This document shows positions 50,751 through 60,743 of a stretch of DNA of 64,000 nt, in pieces. The notes beneath the pieces were generated by a model. That model had not been told where the DNA came from, did not search any database, and saw only the letters and a list, made by a program, of their open reading frames with translations. The position numbers were made by a program, and so were the translations under genes. Source of the DNA: Arthrobacter sp. JZ12 (lineage in GTDB: Bacteria; Actinomycetota; Actinomycetes; Actinomycetales; Micrococcaceae); assembly GCF_035189165.1 (NCBI RefSeq), contig NZ_CP045246.1, positions 930,001-994,000 of the forward strand. Reading direction: 5' to 3'. Position 1 is the stretch's first letter; each line of letters begins with the position of its first letter.

Positions 50751-52217
50751 TCAATATGCGCCGTGGCGACCAATTACCGCGCGCACAGTTCGCAACAGGA
50801 TCGCCAGATCGCTTAAGAAGGACCAATTCTCCACGTAGTAGAGGTCCAATCGCACAGTATCGTCCCACGATAGAAGTGAGCGGCCGCTAACCTGCCATAG
50901 GCCTGTCAAACCGGGCCTTACCAGCAGCCGCCGATGGGCGTGCGAATCATATTTCTCTACCTCACTCGGCAACGGCGGTCTTGGACCAACGAGGCTCATG
51001 GAGCCAAGCACAACGTTGAATAGCTGAGGAAGCTCATCGATACTGTAGCGGCGAATGAAGGCTCCAACTCTTGTCACCCGAGGATCAACCTTCATCTTGA
51101 ACAGGACGCTGTTTCCCTCATTACCTTCGCGCAGTTGCGGGAGGAGCTTCTCAGCATCGACGACCATAGAGCGGAATTTGTACATGGTGAAGGGAACTCC
51201 GGCAGCTCCGACACGATGCTGCCGAAAGATTGCCGGGCCGCTACTCGTAAGTTTCACCGCAACCGCAACCGCCAAGAATACCGGTGCTAGGAGGAGGAGC
51301 AAAGAAGTTGCACCAAGAACGTCGAAGGATCTCTTTAGGAAGCGCTGTCCCTTCTCGAGATTGGGCGTGGACACGTGAATCAGAGGTAGTCCAGCAACTG
51401 GCTGCGTGTGGATTCGCGGTCCGGCTATGTCAGTAAGAGCTGGCACCATGATGAGTTTGATATTCATCTCGGCTAACGCCCAACCTAATGCTCGAATGGT
51501 GGGCGGAGTAAGCCGTGCTCCGCCTGAGAGTGCAACTGAATGGGGTTGCAATCTTCCAATATCATCGATCATCTCTTGGGCATTGAGTTTCCTTCCGATG
51601 ATAGGAAGATCTAAGCTCTCGAGATCCTCATCGGGAGTTGAATCTCCAGGAAGATAAACCCCAATCGGTCGATAGCCAGCCATTGGTTGACTCTGAAGGG
51701 AACGGGTCAAATGCTCTGCGGTGCTGGCGTCGCCGACGATCAAGACATCTTGGGTGCCCCGGCCGAACTGCCTCTCGATGTGTAGGAACTTTCGCACGAT
51801 CACGCGAGAGATCAGCAGAGCTGCTAATCCAGCAGGCAAAGCGACCCCGACGTAGCCCCTCGCCGTATCTATCCTCAATGCATAAGAAATGATTGCAATC
51901 AGACCGAAGAGCCACAGCGAAGCTGAGAGCACCCGCTTATATTCGTCCGTGCCGTAGCCCAGGACACGTGGTTCTCGAGAGCCAAAGAGATACAGCATGG
52001 ACCACCATGCTGCAGCAAGAGCAAATGACAACCCCACATAGGGCCGTGTCAGAGGGTCGAGACCCTCTCCTTCTGGGACTCCGAAGCGGACTACGAGCGC
52101 GCCGATAGTCGCCCATAGCACTACGGCCGCATCCGTTATGCCAAGCGTTCGTTCATAACGGACGCTCCAGTTAGGGCTTTGTCGTCCTGCGAAATTCTTT
52201 ATTTCTTCCCCCAGCAT
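50751..52217 (-). CDS. Polyprenyl-phosphate glycosyl-1-phosphate transferase
   Basis: The initiating enzyme of repeat-unit assembly: it transfers a sugar-1-phosphate from a nucleotide sugar to undecaprenyl phosphate. The 488-residue protein has four to five N-terminal helices, a CoA-binding-like central domain (VLIVGDASTAEHLTRSL), one further helix, and the C-terminal catalytic domain with KRSFDVLGA, YKFRSMVVDAE, SIDELPQLFNVVLGSMSLVG and RPGLTGLWQVSGR. This is the WbaP/WcaJ-type layout. Galactose or glucose phosphate is typical, but the sugar is not decidable. It is encoded 9 nt after the BY-kinase gene. Confidence 0.92.
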   Translation of the reverse strand: MLGEEIKNFAGRQSPNWSVRYERTLGITDAAVVLWATIGALVVRFGVPEGEGLDPLTRPYVGLSFALAAAWWSMLYLFGSREPRVLGYGTDEYKRVLSASLWLFGLIAIISYALRIDTARGYVGVALPAGLAALLISRVIVRKFLHIERQFGRGTQDVLIVGDASTAEHLTRSLQSQPMAGYRPIGVYLPGDSTPDEDLESLDLPIIGRKLNAQEMIDDIGRLQPHSVALSGGARLTPPTIRALGWALAEMNIKLIMVPALTDIAGPRIHTQPVAGLPLIHVSTPNLEKGQRFLKRSFDVLGATSLLLLLAPVFLAVAVAVKLTSSGPAIFRQHRVGAAGVPFTMYKFRSMVVDAEKLLPQLREGNEGNSVLFKMKVDPRVTRVGAFIRRYSIDELPQLFNVVLGSMSLVGPRPPLPSEVEKYDSHAHRRLLVRPGLTGLWQVSGRSLLSWDDTVRLDLYYVENWSFLSDLAILLRTVRAVIGRHGAY

Positions 52218-52226
52218 GAAAGAACC

Positions 52227-53687
52227 TCACCAGGCTCTGTGCCGCTCGCCTGTCACAGACATGACTCCGGCTCTGTTGTTCGGGCCACCGCGCGTGCTAT
52301 CGCGCTTCCGCGCACGTGCTGGGGACGCGCTGTCAACCCCATCAGACGAATAATAGGAATAGCTGTAGGCATCGGGGCCCTTAGCTGGCAGGAGATTCAT
52401 CACTGCCCCCAACACATCGGCTTCCACCATACGTAAAGCGGACAAGGACTTCTGCAGGTCGGATGACTTAACTTTCGCTGCACCCACAACCATGACCACG
52501 CCGCCCACCTGACGCGCTAAAACCGCGGCATCCGTGACGGGCAGTAAGGGGGGAGCATCTATGATCACGGCGTCGAATGACTCTGCCAGCCTATCAATCA
52601 GCTCCTTCATAGCTGATGACCCGAGCAGTTCACTTGGATTATGTGGCAGCTGGCCGGAAGTTAACACGTACAAGTCGTCCTCACCCCACGGCTGCAAGAG
52701 TTCCTGAAGGTCAGCTCGTCCCAAAAGAGCAGTAGTCAGACCCGCGCTATGTTCCAAACCGAGGTACTCATGAACTCGTGGGCGTCGCAAGTCTGCATCG
52801 ACAAGTACGACGGATTGATTGGACTGCGCGATCGCGATTGCTAAGTTGACTGCAGTCGTGCTCTTGCCCTCCCCCGGCAGAGAAGACGTTATGAGCATCG
52901 ACTTCGAGTCGTTACTGACGTGCGCAAACTGAAGGTTCGTACGGATTTGACGGAAAGATTCAGCGCGCGGACTTTGGGCATGAGTTTGCGTAAGGAGAGG
53001 CTTCTTAGTCGCGTCCTGGTCGAAGACTATGCCGCCGAGGACAGGCAGGTCCGAGACGCCTTTTAGGTCCGCATCATTTCGAATCCTCGTATCTAACCTG
53101 CTTCGCAGGACGGAAACGAGTAAACCCAGTAACAGTCCGGCACCCAGACCAACTGCGATGTTCACTTTCAAATCAGGAGTTGACGGCTCAGAGGGCGCAG
53201 TAGCCGGCGTTACAACTGATAATTTGACTGGCGAATCGCCTTCGCTGGATGTCGCTTCCAGAGCGTCAATTGCCTCGACTAGGCTCTCCGCCACACCTTG
53301 GGCGATAGCTGCAGCTTGTGCGGGTGAACGGTCAACGGCAGTGATGCTAAGTAGCACCGTGTTGAGATCGGCTTCAGCCTCTACCTGTCCTGCTAGCTGG
53401 GCAGGGGTGACGTTCAGCCCAAGGCTGTCGATCACTGGCTGTAGCACAAGCGGGGTGTCCACGGTCTCGGCATACGATAGAACTCTCGCTTGTGTGAACG
53501 TGTTGCCTTGCTGTAGTTCAGTCACAGATCCCGAACTTTGAATAGCCGCAAACAACTTAGTTTCCGACGAATAGGTTGGACTCATCGTCAGAGATAAGGC
53601 GGCTGAGATTGCACCGAAAGTCAGCACGGAAAGGGTTACGAACAACCAGTTGCGACGTAATATGCGGAGGTACTCTGTTAGCTCCAA
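52227..53687 (-). CDS. Wzz/Wzc-type chain-length regulator and tyrosine kinase
   Basis: A 486-residue co-polymerase. It has a Wzz domain between two helices (~15-35 and ~175-195), followed by a cytoplasmic BY-kinase domain with Walker A LPGEGKSTTAVNLA (~268), A' VVLVDADLRRP and Walker B AVIIDAPPLLPVTDA. The C-terminus bears a tyrosine cluster (AYSYSYYSSDG), the autophosphorylation site in this class. TTG 53687 is the start, with GGAAGG nearby. It sets polymer length together with the polymerase; the phosphatase encoded at the far end (63570-64000) would reverse its phosphorylation. Confidence 0.92.
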   Translation of the reverse strand: MELTEYLRILRRNWLFVTLSVLTFGAISAALSLTMSPTYSSETKLFAAIQSSGSVTELQQGNTFTQARVLSYAETVDTPLVLQPVIDSLGLNVTPAQLAGQVEAEADLNTVLLSITAVDRSPAQAAAIAQGVAESLVEAIDALEATSSEGDSPVKLSVVTPATAPSEPSTPDLKVNIAVGLGAGLLLGLLVSVLRSRLDTRIRNDADLKGVSDLPVLGGIVFDQDATKKPLLTQTHAQSPRAESFRQIRTNLQFAHVSNDSKSMLITSSLPGEGKSTTAVNLAIAIAQSNQSVVLVDADLRRPRVHEYLGLEHSAGLTTALLGRADLQELLQPWGEDDLYVLTSGQLPHNPSELLGSSAMKELIDRLAESFDAVIIDAPPLLPVTDAAVLARQVGGVVMVVGAAKVKSSDLQKSLSALRMVEADVLGAVMNLLPAKGPDAYSYSYYSSDGVDSASPARARKRDSTRGGPNNRAGVMSVTGERHRAW

Positions 53688-53749
53688 TTAGGAGGCCTTC
53701 CTTGATCGAGCGTTCTGTTTCCGTGCAGTGATTCGGTCGCTCAGGGAAA

Positions 53750-54754
53750 CTAAGTTCGAAGTAGCCCCTGATTGGCTCGGAACCAGGTGAGCGTGTCCGC
53801 GATGCCCTGTTCGAGGTCTATCTGAGCCCTCCATCCTGACGAGTTCAATTTGGATACATCGAGCAGCTTCTGTGGCGTGCCATCAGGTTTTGAGGAGTCC
53901 CAGATAGTCTCGCCCTCGTACCCCGTTGCCGTCGAAACAATCTCGGCGAGTTCGCGGATCGAGACGTCGGTGCCTGTCCCGACGTTCACCTGGTCAGGAC
54001 CGTCGTACTGCTCCATCAGATGCAGGCATGCAGCCGCCATATCATCCACGTGCAAGAACTCCCGACGGGGAGATCCAGATCCCCAGTTAGTGACGGACGT
54101 CGCGCCTAGGCTAACTGCTTCTTCGTATCGCCGAATCATCGCCGGAAGTACGTGCGAGCCTTTCAGGGAGAAATTATCCCCGGGACCGTACAGATTGGTA
54201 GGCATAGCGGAGATCCAAGGGAGTCCGTACTGCCTTCGAATGGCCTGGACATGCATGATCCCCGCGATTTTTGCGATGGCGTATGCGTCATTCGTGGGCT
54301 CAAGATGCCCAGTGAGCAACGAACCTTCTTGAATAGGCTGCTGCGCAAATTTCGGGTAAATGCAGGATGAGCCGAGGAATAGAAGGCGCTCAACGCCGAA
54401 CTCCCTCGCCGCATCTAAGACGTTGACCTGCATTCGCAGGTTGTCGCTTAAGAAGTCAACAGGCTGAGTGCTGTTTGCGAGTATGCCGCCCACACGGGCT
54501 GCAGCCATGATGACGTAATGGGGCTGTTTCTCGCTGAAAAAGTCGAATACACGATCTCGATCTCGCAGATCTAGTTCGCGGGATGAACGTCCTAAGAGAT
54601 TCCCGAACTGCTGTCTTTCTAGATGGCGCATGATTGCGGAACCGACAAGTCCATTGTGGCCAGCTACATAAAAGGGCTTGCTGCGGTCCAGCTCACCAAG
54701 GTCATAGGTGACATTGTCGCCCGCGCTAGTCAGGCTCAGATTTCGCACGCTCAC
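53750..54754 (-). CDS. fcl: GDP-L-fucose synthase
   Basis: Epimerises and reduces GDP-4-keto-6-deoxymannose to GDP-L-fucose. The 334-residue extended SDR has [19 protein letters not shown] (~30-48), the catalytic serine in [14 protein letters not shown], and the Tyr/Lys of YAIAKIAG, followed by [12 protein letters not shown] ~25-residue N-terminal extension precedes the Rossmann fold. The GTG at 54754 overlaps the gmd stop (ATGTGA), so the pair is coupled. Confidence 0.92.
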   Translation of the reverse strand: MSVRNLSLTSAGDNVTYDLGELDRSKPFYVAGHNGLVGSAIMRHLERQQFGNLLGRSSRELDLRDRDRVFDFFSEKQPHYVIMAAARVGGILANSTQPVDFLSDNLRMQVNVLDAAREFGVERLLFLGSSCIYPKFAQQPIQEGSLLTGHLEPTNDAYAIAKIAGIMHVQAIRRQYGLPWISAMPTNLYGPGDNFSLKGSHVLPAMIRRYEEAVSLGATSVTNWGSGSPRREFLHVDDMAAACLHLMEQYDGPDQVNVGTGTDVSIRELAEIVSTATGYEGETIWDSSKPDGTPQKLLDVSKLNSSGWRAQIDLEQGIADTLTWFRANQGLLRT

Positions 54755-55782
54755 ATGGACCCCCAGCTGTCCAACTGCACGGAGTCAATCCAAGGACGAC
54801 CAGCGTGCTTCAAGGCCTCGATGTCAGCATCGACCATAATTCTGGCGAGTTCGGGGGTCTCGACTGTGGCTTTCCATTCGAGCTTCGCATGTGCCTTCGA
54901 TGCGTCGCCGATTAGCGCGTCAACCTCCGTTGGTCGAAGGTATCGTTCGTCGAATCTGACGTGATCCTCCCAACGAAGGCCGGCGTGCTCGAAAGATACC
55001 TCCAGGAAGTCGCGGACGGAGTAGCCGACGCCGGTCGCAAGGACATAATCATCCGGCTCATCGACTTGCAGCATTCGCCACATTCCTTCGACATATTCTG
55101 CGGCATAACCCCAGTCGCGCACTGCGTCCAAGTTGCCCATGAATAAATGTTGTTGCTGCCCTGCTTTGATAGCGGCGACAGCGCGAGTAATTTTGCGAGT
55201 AACGAAAGTTTCACCGCGCCGAGGTGATTCGTGATTAAAGAGGACGCCGTTCACAGCGAACATGCCGTAGGCTTCCCGATAATTCTTGGTGATCCAGTAG
55301 CTGTACACCTTTGCTGCTCCATAGGGCGAGCGCGGGTAGAAGGGGGTTTCCTCATTCTGCGGCGGCGGCGTTGCTCCGAACATTTCCGACGACGATGCCT
55401 GGTAGAACTTAGTTTCTATCCCTGCCATCCTTACTGCTTCAAGGAGACGAACGGAACCCATACCAGTTGTGTCCCCGGTGTGTTCCGGCTCCTCAAACGA
55501 GACCCGAACATGGGACTGAGCCGCCAGGTTGTAGACCTCGGTGGGCTGTATTTCTGCAAGCAAGGTGACTAGCCGAGCTCCGTCGCTGAGATCTCCGTAG
55601 TGCAGAAATAGCTTTGCGTTGGGATCATGAGGGTCTACATACAGGTGGTCAATTCGCGATGTGTTGAAGGTGGAAGCACGCCGAATGAGACCGTGAACCT
55701 CATATCCTTTGGACAGAAGCAACTCCGCCAGGTAGGAACCGTCCTGTCCGGTTATGCCAGTAATCAAAGCGCGACGTTTCAA
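54751..55782 (-). CDS. gmd: GDP-mannose 4,6-dehydratase
   Basis: First enzyme from GDP-mannose toward GDP-L-fucose. About 343 residues from TTG 55782, which has GGGGGG five bases upstream; the frame continues to 55827 but without a better start. Motifs: [19 protein letters not shown] (2-25), [22 protein letters not shown] and the Tyr-Lys pair in [14 protein letters not shown], then [18 protein letters not shown]. All catalytic residues are present. With fcl it supplies L-fucose to the polymer. Confidence 0.94.
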   Translation of the reverse strand: MKRRALITGITGQDGSYLAELLLSKGYEVHGLIRRASTFNTSRIDHLYVDPHDPNAKLFLHYGDLSDGARLVTLLAEIQPTEVYNLAAQSHVRVSFEEPEHTGDTTGMGSVRLLEAVRMAGIETKFYQASSSEMFGATPPPQNEETPFYPRSPYGAAKVYSYWITKNYREAYGMFAVNGVLFNHESPRRGETFVTRKITRAVAAIKAGQQQHLFMGNLDAVRDWGYAAEYVEGMWRMLQVDEPDDYVLATGVGYSVRDFLEVSFEHAGLRWEDHVRFDERYLRPTEVDALIGDASKAHAKLEWKATVETPELARIMVDADIEALKHAGRPWIDSVQLDSWGSM

Positions 55783-55925
55783 AGAAACCCCCCATTGTTC
55801 AAATGCCTCGGATCTTACCGGAATCAATCGTATCGTGCCCCGCCCGGCACATCGTCAATGTGGCTGCGAACGGACCGTAACACATGCCATCCACTGGACG
55901 TCGACGATGCCGATGCGTGGTCGCA

Positions 55926-55931
55926 TAGACT
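55926..55931 (+). promoter_or_regulatory. -10 box of the wecG-type gene promoter
   Basis: TAGACT ends seven bases before GTG 55939 with no Shine-Dalgarno sequence; probable leaderless start for the three-gene plus-strand island. Confidence 0.45.
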
Positions 55932-55938
55932 CGTCTCT

Positions 55939-56724
55939 GTGCAGCACGAATCAATTGGTCCTGTAGATGCAAGTGTTGGAGAACCGGTGAAGATTGGGGG
56001 GCTGCGTTTCAGTCGCACGGAGACCCCCGGGCAAGCGGTTGATTTGATCCTGTCTCTAACCTCCCGCCCGAAAACCGCAGGAATACATGTCCACCTCGCC
56101 AATGCCTACACGATTGCCCTGGCTGACAAAGACACACGGTATGCGGGCGTTTTCGAAGGAAGATGCGTCATATTCGCGGACGGGAAGCCCCTTACCTGGG
56201 TTTCACGCCTTCGCCGACATTCCCCTCCGTTGAAGCAGGTTCCGGGACCGTGGTTGTTCGAGGAGGTGATGCGTGCCGGCGGCTCAGCCGGCCTGCGCCA
56301 TTTCCTGCTTGGTTCGACTCCTCAGGTCCTGCAGTCCTTGGAGCGAAACCTCACTCGACGTTTTCCAGAAGTGCGGGTTGTAGGTCGGAACTCCCCGCCC
56401 TTCCGCGCCCTTAGCGACGAGGAACTCGAGTCGCAGGCATCAGAAATAAAGGAATCACGCCCTGACATCGTATGGATTGGGCTGGGGACGCCGAAGCAGG
56501 ATTACGAAGCGGAACGTATTGCTCGCCTGCATAACGTCGTGGTCATAGCGGTTGGAGCAGCCTTTGACTTCAGTGCTGGTACGTTGCGTCGCGCTCCGAG
56601 CTGGATGACAGCAGTCGGCCTTGAATGGCTTTTCAGGTTGATGATGGAACCGAAACGGCTATGGCGGCGCTACCTTTTCGGAAACGCACGGTTTCTGCGC
56701 GCGGTCCTGCGCGAGGCTAAGTGA
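55939..56724 (+). CDS. WecG/TagA/CpsF family glycosyltransferase
   Basis: A 261-residue soluble or membrane-associated transferase that adds ManNAc-type or other sugars to a lipid-linked acceptor. Family motifs: VHLANAYTIALADKD (~52), FADGKPLTWVSRL (~79), FLLGSTPQVLQSLERNL, IVWIGLGTPKQDYEAERI (~180) and VIAVGAAFDFSAGTLRRAP (~200) with GLEWLFRL near the end. The open frame runs far upstream, but the GTG at 55939 with its leaderless promoter is the sensible start. First of three overlapping plus-strand genes inside an otherwise minus-strand cluster. Confidence 0.88.
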   Translation: MQHESIGPVDASVGEPVKIGGLRFSRTETPGQAVDLILSLTSRPKTAGIHVHLANAYTIALADKDTRYAGVFEGRCVIFADGKPLTWVSRLRRHSPPLKQVPGPWLFEEVMRAGGSAGLRHFLLGSTPQVLQSLERNLTRRFPEVRVVGRNSPPFRALSDEELESQASEIKESRPDIVWIGLGTPKQDYEAERIARLHNVVVIAVGAAFDFSAGTLRRAPSWMTAVGLEWLFRLMMEPKRLWRRYLFGNARFLRAVLREAK

Positions 56725-57857
56725 TTTCGATGCTGGAAGATAAGACTCCAACAGTCGTCATCAGCCAACTTCCTCCGCCTACACATGGTTCAACTGTGAT
56801 GACGAAAGTGCTACTGGACACATTGGTTGAGTTGCAGAATAACGCGCACCTCGTAGACCGCCGTTTCAGCAGTACGATTGATCAGGTAGGGAAATTCCAA
56901 TGGTCTAAGGTATCTGCCGCTGTCCATCTAGTGCTTAGATTGACGCAGACATGTTATAGGCTCAAACCCAGCAAAGCGATCTTCTTCGCTACTACCAGAG
57001 TTCCCTCATTTCTCGTGGACTGGTTGCTTGCTGAGACCCTGAATTTCTTCAAAATACCCACCGTACTTTATCTTCATTCTCAAGGCTTCAGGGATCTTCG
57101 TGATCGTAATCCTCTCTTCAGGACTGCTGCACGGAGGCTGTTCAGCAACGCAAGCAGGGTCGTCTGCCTGAGTCCCAGACTTTACGATGACGTGTCTAGC
57201 TTGGTTGAAAAAGAGAAGGTGACATTTGTTGCCAATGCGTTATTGTCGGAGCCTAACTTCCCGGATCAAGGGAAAGCTGAGTTCGCTGCTCAGCAGAGAA
57301 GGGTACTGTTTCTATCCAATCTGCTCCCTGAAAAGGGTATAGATACCTTCGTCGATCTCGCAATAAAATATTGTCATGATTCGCTCGATACTGTATTCGA
57401 TATCGTAGGGCCGGCAACATATGAGTTTCAGATCGAAAAGTATAGAGAACGAGTGCGGTCCGCTGGCTATGAACGTAACATATTCTTTCACGGCGCTCAG
57501 GCGGGTGAGCAGAAGTGGAATATACTCAACTCTTCGTCACTTTTAGTTTTCCCGTCCATGCTGAACGAGGCCCAACCCCTCACAATCGTGGAAGCGTTCG
57601 CCTGCGGTGTACCTGTAATTGCCTACGCGAACGGGGGTATACCGGACATGATTGACAGTGGTACGAATGGTGTGCTTGTGGAGCCTGGGGACTCGGCAGG
57701 ATTGCTGCAAGCTGTTAAGGGAGCCCTCGCTTCCACTGAATGGCGTCTGTCTGCGGGCCGGGCGGCAAGCCACAGCTACGAACTAAACTACAGTCGTTCC
57801 CGATTTCGTGATGCATGGGGCGAATTGTTGGGTCAAATTAGAGTTGAACGACGATGA
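56721..57857 (+). CDS. Family-4 glycosyltransferase
   Basis: A 378-residue GT-B glycosyltransferase. The N-terminal half has SQLPPPTHGSTVMTKVLL, and the C-terminal half has the donor-site pattern NEAQPLTIVEAFACGVPVIA with VLFLSNLLPEKG before it. These features identify it as retaining, GT4. Codon choice is visibly more A/T-rich (many AAA, ATA, TTG, AAT codons) than in flanking genes, a sign of later acquisition. Overlaps its neighbours by 4 nt on both sides, so the three genes form one operon. Confidence 0.87.
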   Translation: MISMLEDKTPTVVISQLPPPTHGSTVMTKVLLDTLVELQNNAHLVDRRFSSTIDQVGKFQWSKVSAAVHLVLRLTQTCYRLKPSKAIFFATTRVPSFLVDWLLAETLNFFKIPTVLYLHSQGFRDLRDRNPLFRTAARRLFSNASRVVCLSPRLYDDVSSLVEKEKVTFVANALLSEPNFPDQGKAEFAAQQRRVLFLSNLLPEKGIDTFVDLAIKYCHDSLDTVFDIVGPATYEFQIEKYRERVRSAGYERNIFFHGAQAGEQKWNILNSSSLLVFPSMLNEAQPLTIVEAFACGVPVIAYANGGIPDMIDSGTNGVLVEPGDSAGLLQAVKGALASTEWRLSAGRAASHSYELNYSRSRFRDAWGELLGQIRVERR

Positions 57858-58348
57858 GTATGCGCCAATTCGTTAATGAAGACGCCGCGCGTTTGATCGG
57901 GGCGCCTAGCCCGGCAAACAGAAAAATTCTTCTCTTCTTAACCTCCGCTGCCTTCGCTACAGCCGTACTCCATCGCCTGTCCCACATGCTGCAAACTTGG
58001 CACCCTGGCCTGGCGAGGCTTGTATCAGCGATGAATCTGCGATTGCACGGTGCTGACATCGATCCGAGAGCCGTCATCGGGCCAGGCGTCCTCTTTCAAC
58101 ATCCTGTCGGAGTGACCGTGGGGGGTGGAGTGCGCCTTGGGTCGGGTTGTACGCTCATGGGCGGAGTGACGCTAGGGCGAAAGCAAGTTTCGGGTGGACC
58201 AGACGAGGATCAATACCCAAAGGTCGGCACCGGCGTCATGCTTGGAGCACATAGCTGCCTTCTCGGTGACATCGAGGTGGGGGATCACTCAGTTGTGGCT
58301 GCCCAAGCACTGTTGCTAATGGATGTTCCCCGAACAGCCTGGCAGTAG
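57854..58348 (+). CDS. Left-handed beta-helix acetyltransferase, 3' end frameshifted
   Basis: A serine-acetyltransferase-like O-acetyltransferase, expected to acetylate the polymer. Of 164 residues, an N-terminal helical part precedes hexapeptide repeats (GADIDPRAVIGPGVLFQHPV, VGVTVGGGVRLGSGCTLMGG). Catalytic His is in LFQHPVGV. The frame ends LLLMDVPRTAWQ, but one base later in phase it reads NSLAVGSPAR to a stop at 58377, which is the standard ending of the family. One extra C in the CCCC run at 58328-58331 would give DVPPNSLAVGSPAR. So the gene is either truncated by about 14 residues or the run is miscounted. Confidence 0.8.
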   Translation: MSMRQFVNEDAARLIGAPSPANRKILLFLTSAAFATAVLHRLSHMLQTWHPGLARLVSAMNLRLHGADIDPRAVIGPGVLFQHPVGVTVGGGVRLGSGCTLMGGVTLGRKQVSGGPDEDQYPKVGTGVMLGAHSCLLGDIEVGDHSVVAAQALLLMDVPRTAWQ

Positions 58349-58350
58349 GG

Positions 58351-59571
58351 TCACCCGCGAGACTTCGAGAGCTCTGAGGCAGCCATCAAGGCGTAAGTGA
58401 CGCATACTGTCGTAATCGAGCCAGCGGCTAGGGCCCACACAAAATGAGTCAAGGTGAATGGCGCTGCCGCTATGCATAGGGCCAGTGTGGTGAACGAGCC
58501 GATCACTTGCCCTCGCAAGCTCTCTACCCCCAACCGTCGAACACGGATTATAGCGCCGCCGGGTTGCCCCACGACGGCTACAGCAAGCATGACAGCGATT
58601 GGAAGGCATATCTCGCGGACCAAATCGACGTACTGGGCCGGAATGAATTCTTCGCCGAACAAGTTCACTGTAACCACGGCAGTTGAGGCAAGAAGAACGC
58701 CAATCAAGAGGGCCGAAGCGATTAAACCCAGGAGTAAGCGGCGCAGGCCTTGCTCATCGGCCTTCCGTGCGGCGAACAGTTTTATCACGGTGGGTTGAAA
58801 TGCAGTCGTGAGAAGCGTGATCGGAGACAAAAGAGTCTGAGTTAGCCGGATCGCACCTACTGAAGCGAAGCCAAATGGAAGGAGGGCAATCGCCGGCGCC
58901 GCTTGGCTTACGCCTGTTCCGAGAATGAATTGCAGGCTGATCGCTCGCTCGAATTTTCCCAGGCCACCTACATAGCCCCGCGCCAAACGTAGGCTGAATG
59001 ACTGTCGGCTATCTATCAGACAAAGGATCCAAATACCTGCAGACATGTTGACGAGTGTCAAGGTAAGGGCCGTCGGTGCGCCAGCAAAAGCAGTCAGAAG
59101 TGCACCAAGCGCAAGGAGGAGTCTTAACACGTCCACGATCAGAATGCCGGCGGCGCCATAGAAACCGCCTCTACGACCACCTGTTGCAGCCATCACGTAG
59201 TATCGAGCTGCATCCGAACCCACAAAGAAGGCGATGTAGGTAACCCCCCCTAGGAGAGCGACATCACCGAATGGGAGCGAAGCCCCGAGGGAAATGGTCA
59301 GGGCCGCTGTCAGCCAAATCAGAACGAAGCTCTTATATCCCCGTCTGGCCCGTGTGCTCGCTGCCGACGCCAGTAGCTGCTCGCTGAAGACAGATCGGTT
59401 CATGGACAGCCACAGCATCCAGATCAACCAGAATATTGCAAGAATTCCAAAGGTGCTCGGGCTCAACAGTCGTGCGAAAAGAATTGTAGCGATAAGGCTT
59501 AGGGCCGACTGGGCTAATTGGGAGAACACACTGGAAAGGGCCGGAAGACCACGGGAGAACCCAGCCATCAT
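58351..59571 (-). CDS. Polysaccharide flippase, Wzx type
   Basis: A 406-residue membrane protein with 12 or so helices, beginning FSRGLPALSSVFSQLAQSAL then ATILFARLLSPSTFGILAIF, the usual opening of oligosaccharide flippases (MOP superfamily). It would turn lipid-linked repeat units outward for polymerisation. Its ATG overlaps the stop of the downstream-numbered GT4 gene (59568-59571), showing coupling. Its 3' end lies next to the acetyltransferase on the opposite strand. Confidence 0.85.
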   Translation of the reverse strand: MMAGFSRGLPALSSVFSQLAQSALSLIATILFARLLSPSTFGILAIFWLIWMLWLSMNRSVFSEQLLASAASTRARRGYKSFVLIWLTAALTISLGASLPFGDVALLGGVTYIAFFVGSDAARYYVMAATGGRRGGFYGAAGILIVDVLRLLLALGALLTAFAGAPTALTLTLVNMSAGIWILCLIDSRQSFSLRLARGYVGGLGKFERAISLQFILGTGVSQAAPAIALLPFGFASVGAIRLTQTLLSPITLLTTAFQPTVIKLFAARKADEQGLRRLLLGLIASALLIGVLLASTAVVTVNLFGEEFIPAQYVDLVREICLPIAVMLAVAVVGQPGGAIIRVRRLGVESLRGQVIGSFTTLALCIAAAPFTLTHFVWALAAGSITTVCVTYALMAASELSKSRG

Positions 59572-60743
59572 CGATGGATGCGATCGATAATTGCAGCGAA
59601 AGCTCGGGAGGTCGCCTCTTCCGTCGATCTTTCTGCATATCGTAAGCCCTCAGATTCGTCGTGTTCGCTTTGCAGGACTTCGAGAATTGCTTTGCCGAGT
59701 GAGACAGCGTCCGGGTACGGGAAGGTCCTTCCGAGATGATAGGCACGCACTCGCCATCCGACTAATCCGTGATCGCTTGCCACCACCGGCGTGCCGGAAG
59801 CGGCAGCACGAACCAAGACGCCCGAAGAAGAGGTGAACTGTGTGTGATAAGGAAGAAGAACAACATTGGATGCCGAAAATACCAGGGCGAGTTCTTCATC
59901 TGAAATGAACTCCGTCACCTGTGAGTAGCGTTCGCCGAACTGTCTGATCAGACTTTCATTCCAAGCTTTGAACTGCTCGTCTATCGCGCCTACCACTACG
60001 ATCGAGAGTTCCGATAAGTTAAACAGCCCCGGTTCGGACAGTAAGGCCTTCGCGGCCACATCGAATCCTTTGCGATCGTCCTGTCGTCCTACCAGTGCGA
60101 CCACCTTTGCCGACTGGCTCCAACCGAGGCGCGTTCTTGATTCCTCGCGGTTCGTTCCACCGAAGGGTCCAACCCATGGGTCGGGAATTCGGTCTATTCG
60201 GGGACCGGTGGGAATCCTCTCATCGAGCACGATCAGGTGAGCGCGGAGTATGCCCTGAACTAATTTGAAGTAACCGCGTTTCACCGCCGCGCGTAGGTTG
60301 CCAGGTCGCCCCGGATGGAGATCGGCCACCCGATATCGCACCATGGCTAAGCTCGACCTGCCAGTCAGCACCCGAAGGGCTATGGCAATCCACCATAAAT
60401 GTGGAACGTAATCGTCAGGAGAAGTTAGGACGATGGTGGGTTTGCCACCCGCTATGCGGCGCAGCGCTACCAACATTCTGAGCAGTGTGCGAGTGGAAAC
60501 CTTCGCATGCAACCGGGGGATACGCGATACATCTACCCACTGTATTCGGGCACCTGATGGCACATTCTGAACGAAGTCTTCGAGGTCGGGACCTGACTCC
60601 CGCCTGGGCATCAGCACACTGGCATGGGCGCAGGTTTCGCTGGCGCCGGCAACCAGAGGCTGAAGCACATGTAGGCGCGACGCAAATGGGTTTGCTTCGA
60701 AGAAGATAACAGTTGATTCGCCGGTATCGAGGCGTTTATGCAT
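59568..60743 (-). CDS. Glycosyltransferase, GT4 type
   Basis: A 391-residue GT-B protein. The donor half shows VVALVGRQDDRKGFDVAAKA and later LVFSASNVVLLPYHTQFTSSSGVLVRAAASGTPVVAS; the canonical E-x7-E glutamates are weakly kept. The acceptor sugar is unknown. It starts 8 nt inside the end of the polymerase gene and overlaps the flippase start by 4 nt. Confidence 0.83.
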   Translation of the reverse strand: MHKRLDTGESTVIFFEANPFASRLHVLQPLVAGASETCAHASVLMPRRESGPDLEDFVQNVPSGARIQWVDVSRIPRLHAKVSTRTLLRMLVALRRIAGGKPTIVLTSPDDYVPHLWWIAIALRVLTGRSSLAMVRYRVADLHPGRPGNLRAAVKRGYFKLVQGILRAHLIVLDERIPTGPRIDRIPDPWVGPFGGTNREESRTRLGWSQSAKVVALVGRQDDRKGFDVAAKALLSEPGLFNLSELSIVVVGAIDEQFKAWNESLIRQFGERYSQVTEFISDEELALVFSASNVVLLPYHTQFTSSSGVLVRAAASGTPVVASDHGLVGWRVRAYHLGRTFPYPDAVSLGKAILEVLQSEHDESEGLRYAERSTEEATSRAFAAIIDRIHR

